Made by a program: the position numbers and the translations under genes | Notes under the pieces: model-generated | The model's input: only the letters and a program-made list of their open reading frames with translations | Database searches by the model: none | Told to the model about the DNA's origin: nothing | Shown: piece after piece, positions 37,701-44,040 of the stretch | How positions within the stretch are numbered: the first letter of the stretch is position 1 | Layout of the letters: each line of letters begins with the position of its first letter | DNA from: Callipepla californica brunnescens | Taxonomy: Eukaryota; Chordata; Aves; Galliformes; Odontophoridae | Direction of reading: 5' to 3' | NCBI GenBank assembly: GCA_023055505.1 | Contig: JALIRH010000001.1 | Coordinates: 99,790,283-99,854,282, forward strand | DNA: 64,000 nt

Positions 37701-40526
37701 TTACTGCCTGCACTCTCCCAACATCAAATTCCCTTGTGGTACACACTGAACATCCCCATTCTTCTGCATCACCCACCAAGTGGACCCAGGTCCCTGAGCA
37801 AAGACAGTTCCACGGAGAGGTTTGCCCTTTCCAGAAGCTGGAAGTACCCAAACTGCTTTGCCCAACATGTTCTTTACATGTACTACAGGGACCTTATCTC
37901 CCTCTACTGTAGGTAGAGAGCTGGATTGGGCAGGACCATCACGATTGATGGATCCTCGAGTGTTGACCAACCAGGTGGCTTCTGCCAAATGCTTCTCCCA
38001 ATGCTTAAATGTTCCGCCACCCATTGCTTTCAACATGGTTTTCAGCAACCCATTGTATCTTTCAATCTTACCAGAAGCTGGTGCGTGATAGGGGATATGA
38101 TAAATCCATTCAATGCCATGATCTTTGGCCCAATTACTTACAAGAGAATTTTTGAAATGAGTCCCATTATCTGACTCAATTCTTTCTGGAGTGCCATGTC
38201 GCCATAGGACTTGCTTCTCGAGACCTAGAATGGTGTTTCGGGCGGTAGCATGGGGTACTGCATATGTTTCAAGCCACCCAGTGGTTGCTTCCACCATGGT
38301 GAGCACATAACGCTTACCATTGCGAGTTCGTGGCAAGGTGATATAATCTACCTGCCACGCCTCCCCATATTTATACTTTTGCCATCGCCCTTCCCCCCAA
38401 AGAGGTTTCATCCTCTTGGCTTGTTTAATTGTAGCGCATGTATCACAGTCATGGATAACCTGTGCAATAGCATCCATAGTTAAGTCCACCCCTCGGTCTC
38501 TAGCCCACTTATATGTTGCATCTCTTCCTTGATGGCCCGAGGTCTCATGGGCCCATCGAGCTAAAAATAATTCACTTTTATGTTGCCAGTCCAAGTCTAC
38601 TTGAGCCATCTTAACTTTGGCAGCTCTATCTACCTGATGGTTATTCTGTTGTTCTTCAGTTGCTCGGCTTTTAGGAGCATGAGCATCTACATGGCGCACC
38701 TTTACAACCATATTCTTTACTCGGGCAGCAATATCTTTCCACAGTTCAGCAGCCCAAATAGGTTTACCCCTCCGTTGCCAGCCATTTTGTTCCCATTGCT
38801 GTAACCACCCCCATAAGGCATTTGCCACCATCCATGAGTCAGTGTAAAGATAAAGCACTGGCCACCTCTCGCGTTCAGCAACATCTAAGGCCAGCTGGAC
38901 AGCCTTTACCTCTGCAAATTGGCTTGATTCTCCTTTTCCTTCAGTGGCCTCTGCAACTTGTCGTGTGGGGCTCCACACAGCAGATTTCCATCTGCGGTGC
39001 TTTCCCACAATGCGACACGATCCATCTGTGAACAGGGCATATCTCTTTTCATTGTCTGGTAGTTCATTGTATGGTGGGGCCTCTTTAGCACGTGATACCT
39101 CCTCTGCTGGGGTTGTTCCAAACTTTTTACCTTCAGGCCAGTCCATGATCACTTCTAGGATTCCTGGATGACTGAGGTTCCCCATCCGAGCTCGCTGTGT
39201 AATCAGCGCAATCCACTTACTCCAAGTGGCATCAGTAGCATGATGGGTTGAGGGAACCTTTCCTTTGAACATCCAATTCAGCACTGGCAGTCGAGGTGCC
39301 AGAAGGAGCTGCGCTTCAGTACCGATTACTTCGGAAGCAGCTCGAACCCCCTCATACGCGGCTAAGATTTCCTTCTCAGTTGGAGTGTAGCGCCCCTCAG
39401 ACCCCCTGTATGCTCGACTCCAGAAACCAAGGGGTCGGCCTCGGGTCTCTCCAGAAGCTCTTTGCCACAAACTCCAAGTGGGACCTTCCTTTCCAGCAGC
39501 AGTGTAGAGGATGTTCTTTACATCCTGTCCCGTCCGCACTGGCCCCAGGGCCACGGCACGGGCTATCTCCTGCTTAATTTGCTCAAAAGCCTGCTGCTGC
39601 TCAGGACCCCATACAAAATCATTCTTCTTCCGCGTCACCCGAAAGAGAGGGCTCACAATGAGACTATAGTTTGGAACATGCATTCTCCAAAAGCCCACTA
39701 CACCCAGAAAAGCTTGGGTCTCTGTCTTACTAGTGGGTGGAGACATAGCAATAATTTTGTCGATCACATCTGTTGGGATGTGACGACGTCCATCTTGCCA
39801 CTTTATTCCTAGGAACTGAATTTCCTGTGCAGGCCCTTTCACTTTGCTTCGCTTAATAGCGAAGCCAGCTCGCAGGAGGATCTGGATTATTCTCTCTCCT
39901 TTCTCGAAAACTTCCCCTGCTGTATTGCCCCACACAATGATGTCATCAATGTATTGTAAGTGCTCAGGAGCACCGCCCTGTTCCAATGCAGTTTGGATCA
40001 ACCCATGGCAAATGGTTGGGCTGTGCTTCCACCCCTGGGGTAAACGGTTCCAGGTGTACTGAATGCCTCTCCAGGTGAAAGCAAACTGCAGCCTACATTT
40101 TATGGCCAAAGGAATTGAAAAGAAGGCATTGGCAATGTCAATGGTGGCATACCACTTGGCTGCTTTTGACTCCAGTTCGTACTGGAGTTGAAGCATGTCC
40201 GGCACAGCAACACTCAGTGGGGGTGTGACTTCATTCAGGCCACGGTAATCTACCGTCAGCCTCCATTCTCCACTGGTTTTACGCGCCGGCCATATGGGGC
40301 TGTTAAAAGGTGAGTGAGTCATGGTCAACTCTTGTGAACCCCAAGTCACCCCAGAAGTATAGATTAATTCTGTCCCTTGGTGACTGGAGAGCATTAGAGT
40401 GCATTGTGCACCAGTGTCCACCAGTGCCTTGTAATTTTGTGGTTCTGATGTGCCAGGCCATCGAATCCACGCAGTCCAATGCACTCCATTATCCCTTTCC
40501 CCCCCCTGGCTGGGGGCAGGGCCCCT
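37701..40526 (-). CDS. pol: pro-pol: truncated protease, RT, RNase H, integrase
   Basis: The frame is open from the codon after the gag UAG to a TAA. It has no AUG of its own near the start, so it should be made as Gag-Pol by readthrough. Counting from the GTG at 40484 as residue 1: the protease active site is LVDTGAQ (D23), but only about 30 residues follow before SPFNSPIWPARK (59-69) of RT. The protease flap, its C-terminal part and the RT start are therefore missing. RT: D116, then YIDD 178-181, all catalytic aspartates present. RNase H: D487, E525, D549, D619, complete. Integrase: zinc finger H646, H651, C680, C683; catalytic D713, D772, E808 with the usual 35-residue spacing; C-terminal beta domain to residue 927. 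RNA-dependent DNA synthesis, RNA degradation and integration are thus coded intact apart from the RT N-terminus. Whether this RT folds without that part is doubtful. Confidence 0.95.
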   Translation of the reverse strand, partial: RGPAPSQGGERDNGVHWTAWIRWPGTSEPQNYKALVDTGAQCTLMLSSHQGTELIYTSGVTWGSQELTMTHSPFNSPIWPARKTSGEWRLTVDYRGLNEVTPPLSVAVPDMLQLQYELESKAAKWYATIDIANAFFSIPLAIKCRLQFAFTWRGIQYTWNRLPQGWKHSPTICHGLIQTALEQGGAPEHLQYIDDIIVWGNTAGEVFEKGERIIQILLRAGFAIKRSKVKGPAQEIQFLGIKWQDGRRHIPTDVIDKIIAMSPPTSKTETQAFLGVVGFWRMHVPNYSLIVSPLFRVTRKKNDFVWGPEQQQAFEQIKQEIARAVALGPVRTGQDVKNILYTAAGKEGPTWSLWQRASGETRGRPLGFWSRAYRGSEGRYTPTEKEILAAYEGVRAASEVIGTEAQLLLAPRLPVLNWMFKGKVPSTHHATDATWSKWIALITQRARMGNLSHPGILEVIMDWPEGKKFGTTPAEEVSRAKEAPPYNELPDNEKRYALFTDGSCRIVGKHRRWKSAVWSPTRQVAEATEGKGESSQFAEVKAVQLALDVAERERWPVLYLYTDSWMVANALWGWLQQWEQNGWQRRGKPIWAAELWKDIAARVKNMVVKVRHVDAHAPKSRATEEQQNNHQVDRAAKVKMAQVDLDWQHKSELFLARWAHETSGHQGRDATYKWARDRGVDLTMDAIAQVIHDCDTCATIKQAKRMKPLWGEGRWQKYKYGEAWQVDYITLPRTRNGKRYVLTMVEATTGWLETYAVPHATARNTILGLEKQVLWRHGTPERIESDNGTHFKNSLVSNWAKDHGIEWIYHIPYHAPASGKIERYNGLLKTMLKAMGGGTFKHWEKHLAEATWLVNTRGSINRDGPAQSSSLPTVEGDKVPVVHVKNMLGKAVWVLPASGKGKPLRGTVFAQGPGSTWWVMQKNGDVQCVPQGNLMLGECRQ
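37704..38579 (-). other. Integrase domain
   Basis: Residues about 636-926 of the pol frame. The N-terminal HHCC zinc finger has H646-x4-H651 and C680-x2-C683. The catalytic core has D713 in WQVDYITLP, D772 in SDNGTHF and E808 in SGKIERYNG, the D,D-35-E pattern. The C-terminal part (VVHVKNMLGKAVWVLP to the end) is rich in aromatic beta strands, as in retroviral DNA-binding domains. No inactivating change is seen. Confidence 0.95.
38610..39053 (-). other. RNase H domain
   Basis: Residues about 478-625 of the pol frame: FTDGSC (D487), AEVKAVQLAL (E525), LYTDS (D549) and HQVDRAA (D619) give the complete DEDD metal-binding set. HVDAHAPK near residue 598 is the usual conserved histidine loop. The domain is intact. 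Confidence 0.93.
39585..40313 (-). other. Reverse transcriptase catalytic domain, N-terminus missing
   Basis: Residues about 58-300 of the pol frame: SPFNSPIWPARK, WRLTVDYRGLN, TIDIANAFFSIPL (D116), LPQGWKHSP, YIDDI (D180, D181), FLGIKW. The palm is complete. The region normally preceding SPxNSPI (several tens of residues of the fingers) is absent because the protease stump joins directly. The RT-RNase H connection follows to about residue 478. Confidence 0.93.
40314..40427 (-). other. Protease stump and in-frame deletion junction
   Basis: The aspartic protease starts normally with KALVDTGAQCTLM (D23) but runs out by about residue 55 (GSQELTM), where the RT motif begins. Retroviral proteases need about 100 or more residues including a flap and a second conserved loop, none of which is here. 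Judged from usual spacing, around 150 residues of protease end and RT start are missing, yet the frame is kept. The junction is at about 40310-40325. Confidence 0.8.
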
Positions 40527-40529
40527 CTA
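40499..40529 (-). promoter_or_regulatory. gag UAG stop with downstream GC structures: candidate readthrough signal
   Basis: The gag frame ends in UAG (40529-40527). The pol frame is in the same phase and open from the very next codon. One base after the UAG, GGGGC (40525-40521) can pair with GCCCC (40517-40513) across a 3-base loop. Alternatively CCCCC (40516-40512) can pair with the G8 run (40506-40499). Overlapping stems of this kind could make a pseudoknot. This is the arrangement of gammaretroviral stop-codon suppression, not of a frameshift. Function is inferred. Confidence 0.65.
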
Positions 40530-43235
40530 TATGTTACCTCTGTTGACTCTACGGCTACTGCCATATCCGGCAATCACTGGAGCAGTCACCTTCTTGGAGA
40601 AGTTTACCCTGGTGGTTGACCTATTTTGTAACTCTTTTACACGTGCCTGAAGGGCAGAAGTGGGTTTCTTATGCCACTTCTTCATATCTTCCCCCTGGTC
40701 ACGTAGGTAACGCCACAGGGCAGTGCGTGATATAGTTTTACTGCTGACACTTCTTCGAGCAGGAGAACGTCCTCTTTTGATAGCTGAGATGTTGCTGTTT
40801 TGGGAATCCTCGTTCTCATCAGATCCATCAATTTCATCAGAATTAAGTGTAACCAGTTCGTCCATTATATCTTCTTGATTGCTCTCTATTTTGTTCAGTC
40901 TTTCGGTTACCTTTGCAAAGGCTGAAACGTAAGCTCGTAGAGGAGTTAAATGTAACTCAATGTCTTGAAGTCTGTTAATCAGGTCATTTATAAGGGGTCT
41001 TCTTTGTCTTCTGCCATACATTGCTGCTAATGTACTGGCATACCTGTCTGGTGCAGTCCTTGTGAATATACGCCACATAACTGGTGTACATCTGATTCTC
41101 TCAGGATCATGCTCTTGGTCTGGTTCATCGTGAATGAATGCAGGGTCATGTAACATTTCCACTACAGCATATTCTCTCAAATAATTTATGCCTTTTTCCA
41201 TATCAGACCATTTCTTTTTCTCAGGCAACAGATCATCTCTGAAGGGGTATTTTTCTTTCACGGATATCAGCATCCGCTTCCAGAGAGTGAAGGGTCTATT
41301 GTGGCATGTACTAATGCCTCTGTCAATGGCAGAGTCCCTGGCAATACTACCCAATTGGCGAGCTTCGTTACCATCTAGCCATACACTGTTGGCCCCACTG
41401 TCCCAACAGCGTAGTAACCAGGTGACAATAGGTTCATTTACGTGGCGTGTAAAGTCTTTTCTCAAACTTCGAATTTCATTCATTTTCATAGGTCGAGTAA
41501 TATCGGTAATAACCTCTCTTTCATCTTCTACTCTATCAGGACTTATTGCCCTCCTAGGTGTTGGTGACCGTAATCTTGTGGGGTGTGTCAGCCCTCCTAA
41601 TGGAAAGTCTGAAGTTTTAAACAACCTCTCTGGACCTATTTTCTCCTCTTCTCTTGCAGCGTCTGATTCCTCTACTTTGTCCTCTTCCCTTTCAGAGTCT
41701 GCTTCTTCCACTCTCAGCTCCTCCTCTTTCTTCTCTGTTAAGGGCGTCGAGACTGTTTTCATTTTTCGCCCTCTTACAGGGGCAACTGACATCAATTCTG
41801 GTGTCACCTGTGGTTGATCATATTGGTTAGAATTAATGATCATCTTCTCTAGCTCGGCTCGAAGTCCGTCTCGCTCAGCTGTGACGAAATTTAGTTCACC
41901 TTGGAGCCTGACTTGTTGAGCTCGAACATGGATTAGTTCATTCTGGAAACGGAGTAATGTAAATTGATAGGCATCTTGCTCAGTTTTGAGGGCATCTCGC
42001 TCAGATTGGAGGGCATCTAATTCAGATTGGAGGGCATCTCGCTCAGATTGGAGGGCATCTTGTTGAGACTGAGGGCTATTGAGTTTGGATTGGAGGGCAT
42101 CTCGCTCAGTTTGGAGGGCATCTCGCTCAGACTGGAGAGTGTCCATGTTGGATTGGAGAGCATCATGTTGAGACTGGAGGGCGTCTCTCTCAGATTGGAG
42201 TGTGTCTCTTTCGGTCTGGAGGGCGTCTCTCTCGGTCTGGAGGGCGTCCATGTTGGATTGGAGAGCATCATGTTGAGACTGGAGGGTGTCCCTCTCGGAT
42301 TGGAGGGCATCCATGTTGGTCTGGAGAGCTTCTTGTTGAGACTGGAAGGTGTCTCTCTCAGTCTGGAGGACGTCCATGTTGGACTGGAAAGCATGTAGTT
42401 GAGACTGGAGGGCGTCTCTCTCCGTCTGGAGAGCGTCTCTCTCCGTCTGGAGGGCGTCCATGTTGGACTGGAAAGCATCTAGTTGAGACTGGAGGGTGTC
42501 TCTCTCGGTCTGGAGGGTCTGATTGTCAGCTAAAAGACTGTCTTTCTCAATTTGGAGACTGTCCCTTTCGGCTCGGAGACTCTCTCGCTCTATTTCAAAA
42601 ACTCTAAGCCTCTCTGGAATAGTATTGAATAAGGCTCGGTAAGCATAAGCCAGACCCCAAATAATTTGGTCCTCCTCAGATCTGTCTGAGCCGCAACATC
42701 CCTGTCTCAAATATCTGCTTAGGTTCTCAGGATCTTGCAGGTGTTCAGGAGAAAAGTCCCATGACACCGGTGATGACCACTTCTCTAAAGTCTCTCCTAA
42801 GTCCCTCCAAACTCCTTGCCAGTCACTGTTCTCTGGCTCTGGGGAAGTCTTTCTCAAAATATTATAAATACAGATACTGAGTAGAATCATGAAGAATACA
42901 TTCAGGGAGACTGACACCACAATCATTACGAGCATTGGATGAGCATTCAGAAAACGCCTAATGAATTCAAAGGAGAGGCCAGGAGCCGGTTTAAAAATCA
43001 CGAGTTCCGTAGAATTAACAACTCCACCTGGGGTTGCTCCCCCCGGAACTGAATGCCACATCATATACAAAAGCCAGGTAGGTATTTCCATCACTGTTTT
43101 TAGTTTATCATATAGAGACCAAGCTCCATAGATCAGAATGGCAAACTTAATTAAGTCCCAGTATATTCTGAGCATTACAAGGGAAGAAACCACGAAATGC
43201 AGCCCCTTTAAGAGCAGTTTAAAAAGCGAGAGCAT
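40527..43235 (-). CDS. gag: Gag-position protein with membrane N-terminus and heptad-repeat coiled coil
   Basis: 902 codons from an AUG at 43235, the first AUG after the PBS, to UAG. No glycine at position 2, so no myristoylation. Hydrophobic segments lie at about residues 5-40 and 99-126, with an N-glycosylation sequon at N74 between them; basic residues follow the second (RKT). Residues about 208-466 form a long coiled coil of 7-residue units of the type TERDALQ, SQLDAFQ and SNMDALQ. Then come an acidic linker (501-533), SP/TP sites (557-566), a capsid-like helical domain (about 580-740), a second short coiled coil (about 745-795) and a basic Ser/Arg tail (818-902). There is no CCHC knuckle. 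Position and the capsid-like domain say Gag; the N-terminal half is unusual. It resembles in plan the coiled-coil protein of the chicken ENS-1/ERNI elements. No stop or frameshift is present. Confidence 0.88.
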   Translation of the reverse strand: MLSLFKLLLKGLHFVVSSLVMLRIYWDLIKFAILIYGAWSLYDKLKTVMEIPTWLLYMMWHSVPGGATPGGVVNSTELVIFKPAPGLSFEFIRRFLNAHPMLVMIVVSVSLNVFFMILLSICIYNILRKTSPEPENSDWQGVWRDLGETLEKWSSPVSWDFSPEHLQDPENLSRYLRQGCCGSDRSEEDQIIWGLAYAYRALFNTIPERLRVFEIERESLRAERDSLQIEKDSLLADNQTLQTERDTLQSQLDAFQSNMDALQTERDALQTERDALQSQLHAFQSNMDVLQTERDTFQSQQEALQTNMDALQSERDTLQSQHDALQSNMDALQTERDALQTERDTLQSERDALQSQHDALQSNMDTLQSERDALQTERDALQSKLNSPQSQQDALQSERDALQSELDALQSERDALKTEQDAYQFTLLRFQNELIHVRAQQVRLQGELNFVTAERDGLRAELEKMIINSNQYDQPQVTPELMSVAPVRGRKMKTVSTPLTEKKEEELRVEEADSEREEDKVEESDAAREEEKIGPERLFKTSDFPLGGLTHPTRLRSPTPRRAISPDRVEDEREVITDITRPMKMNEIRSLRKDFTRHVNEPIVTWLLRCWDSGANSVWLDGNEARQLGSIARDSAIDRGISTCHNRPFTLWKRMLISVKEKYPFRDDLLPEKKKWSDMEKGINYLREYAVVEMLHDPAFIHDEPDQEHDPERIRCTPVMWRIFTRTAPDRYASTLAAMYGRRQRRPLINDLINRLQDIELHLTPLRAYVSAFAKVTERLNKIESNQEDIMDELVTLNSDEIDGSDENEDSQNSNISAIKRGRSPARRSVSSKTISRTALWRYLRDQGEDMKKWHKKPTSALQARVKELQNRSTTRVNFSKKVTAPVIAGYGSSRRVNRGNI
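41963..42600 (-). repeat. 21-bp tandem repeat array coding the heptad coiled coil
   Basis: About 30 units of 21 bp, each coding seven residues ending in LQ or FQ. The variant unit with SNMD or TNMD has its N at residues 258, 286, 307, 328 and 363, always a multiple of seven apart, so longer 21-35-residue blocks were duplicated without breaking the register. All six frames are nearly stop-free here, which explains several overlapping frames on both strands that are not genes. Confidence 0.95.
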
Positions 43236-43260
43236 TTTTTTTTTTTTTTTTTTTTTTTTT
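43235..43260 (-). other. A26 tract ending in the A of the gag AUG
   Basis: On the element's RNA, 26 consecutive A residues run directly into the start codon; the last A is the A of AUG. No other AUG lies between the 5' LTR and this point. The tract puts A at -3, a good initiation context. Its length may vary or be an assembly artefact. Confidence 0.9.
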
Positions 43261-43438
43261 ACTGAAACAAGCTAGCAGCACCCAAAAAAGTTTACAAATA
43301 TCCCAGAACAACTGGCAGTACGCCCAGACTTCAAGGTCGTGTTATGCCGTACAGTACCTGCAGTACAGATAAGCTTGCTAGCAAAGGACAGAGATTCACT
43401 CTAAGAGTATGTCTCTGCCCGGCTAAGGCAGCTCGTTT
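43261..43438 (-). other. Proviral leader
   Basis: About 180 bases of untranslated leader between PBS and poly-A tract, free of AUG. It would hold the packaging signal. A weak splice-donor-like cag/gtactg lies near 43357. There is no downstream env for it to serve, but a spliced transcript to other sites cannot be excluded. Confidence 0.6.
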
Positions 43439-43456
43439 GCCCCACGTTGGGCGCCA
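43439..43456 (-). other. Primer binding site, tRNA-Lys1,2 type
   Basis: On the minus strand the 18 bases tggcgcccaacgtggggc follow the 5' LTR after a spacer tttt. This matches the complement of the 3' end of tRNA-Lys with anticodon CUU (Lys1,2) as used by several beta- and lentivirus-like elements. All 18 positions fit to my knowledge. Confidence 0.93.
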
Positions 43457-43460
43457 AAAA

Positions 43461-44035
43461 TGTCAACGGTTTACCGGGCTGGATCGGCCCGGTTCCGTGA
43501 CGATTGGTGCGGGGGACCCACGGACCCACGCCCCAGGAAAGGGCAAGGAAAAAGGGAAAAGGGAAAAGGGAGATGGGCCTAGAAACAAAACAGCGGCAAC
43601 GATCTGAGGAGGAAAGCTAATTTACTAAATAAGATATCAGAAAGTAAAATAACACAATATAATACAATATAATTGGAATTGAGGCTAATGAATCAAATAA
43701 AATGAGCAAGAGAGAGTGTCCGATAAACCGAAGGCCTTACGCTAACGCTGAAGGCGATACGGCAGCGAGCACCCACTGCTGAGACGATCCCGAAGGAAAG
43801 AGAGTGTCCCGTGACCGCTGAGGGTTTTTTATCTGTTCCCTCTGAGCGGAAAACACGTAAAAATACAAAGCATCGCAAAGTCCTCTGGGGAATGTAGTGC
43901 TTCTTCTCTTCTGAGACAGGTATACCTGGAATTATCAATGATCTATGGAGCTGGAGTATTAGCTCTTTAACTCTTAATGCAATACATGATGTTATGATGT
44001 GGAATACCAGTACCAAAAATCATAAAACCATGACA
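43461..44035 (-). repeat. 5' LTR (right copy; promoter of the provirus)
   Basis: 575 bp, apparently identical to 37012-37586. Transcription of the provirus should begin here and run leftward. The TATA-like element is at about 43823-43833. The GC-rich U5 end carries a 6-bp-stem hairpin at 43474-43492. The LTR is followed by gtcat of the target-site duplication on its right. Confidence 0.97.
43823..43833 (-). promoter_or_regulatory. TATA-like element of the 5' LTR
   Basis: On the minus strand agataaaaaacc, with a GATA-type word overlapping a TATA-like A-run, about 205-215 bases into the LTR. It is the only good TATA candidate in the LTR. The transcription start site was not determined. Confidence 0.55.
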
Positions 44036-44040
44036 GTCAT
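44036..44040 (+). repeat. Target-site duplication, right copy (gtcat)
   Basis: Exact copy of 37007-37011, directly after the CA end of the right LTR. Confidence 0.97.

Larger units (their letters stand above)
37012..44035 (-). mobile_element. Class III (ERV-L-like) endogenous retrovirus, LTR to LTR, env-less
   Basis: A 7,024-bp provirus on the minus strand. In element order it holds the 5' LTR (44035-43461), PBS (43456-43439), leader, gag-position ORF (43235-40527), in-frame pro-pol (40526-37701), a polypurine-like tract and the 3' LTR (37586-37012). The LTRs look identical over 575 bp, the flanking 5-bp duplication is perfect, and both long frames are free of stops, so the insertion is recent. 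RT wording such as YATIDIANAFFSIPL, LPQGWKHSP, GPEQQQAF and PLGFWSRAY is closest in style to ERV-L/spuma-like class III elements, and 5-bp duplications are also usual there. env is absent. Protease is truncated, so the copy cannot mature its own particles. The gag product with a long coiled coil recalls the chicken ENS-1/ERNI LTR family. I infer a relationship but cannot prove it here. Confidence 0.96.

Noticed and set aside
41188..41817. 209-codon frame on the plus strand
   Set aside because: It lies fully inside the antisense of the gag-position gene, is Ser-rich because of the acidic linker's codons, and has no motif.
42017..42607. Several 120-150-codon frames on both strands over the coiled-coil repeat
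   Set aside because: A 21-bp repeat without stop codons keeps every phase open. The products are simple repeats and not genes.
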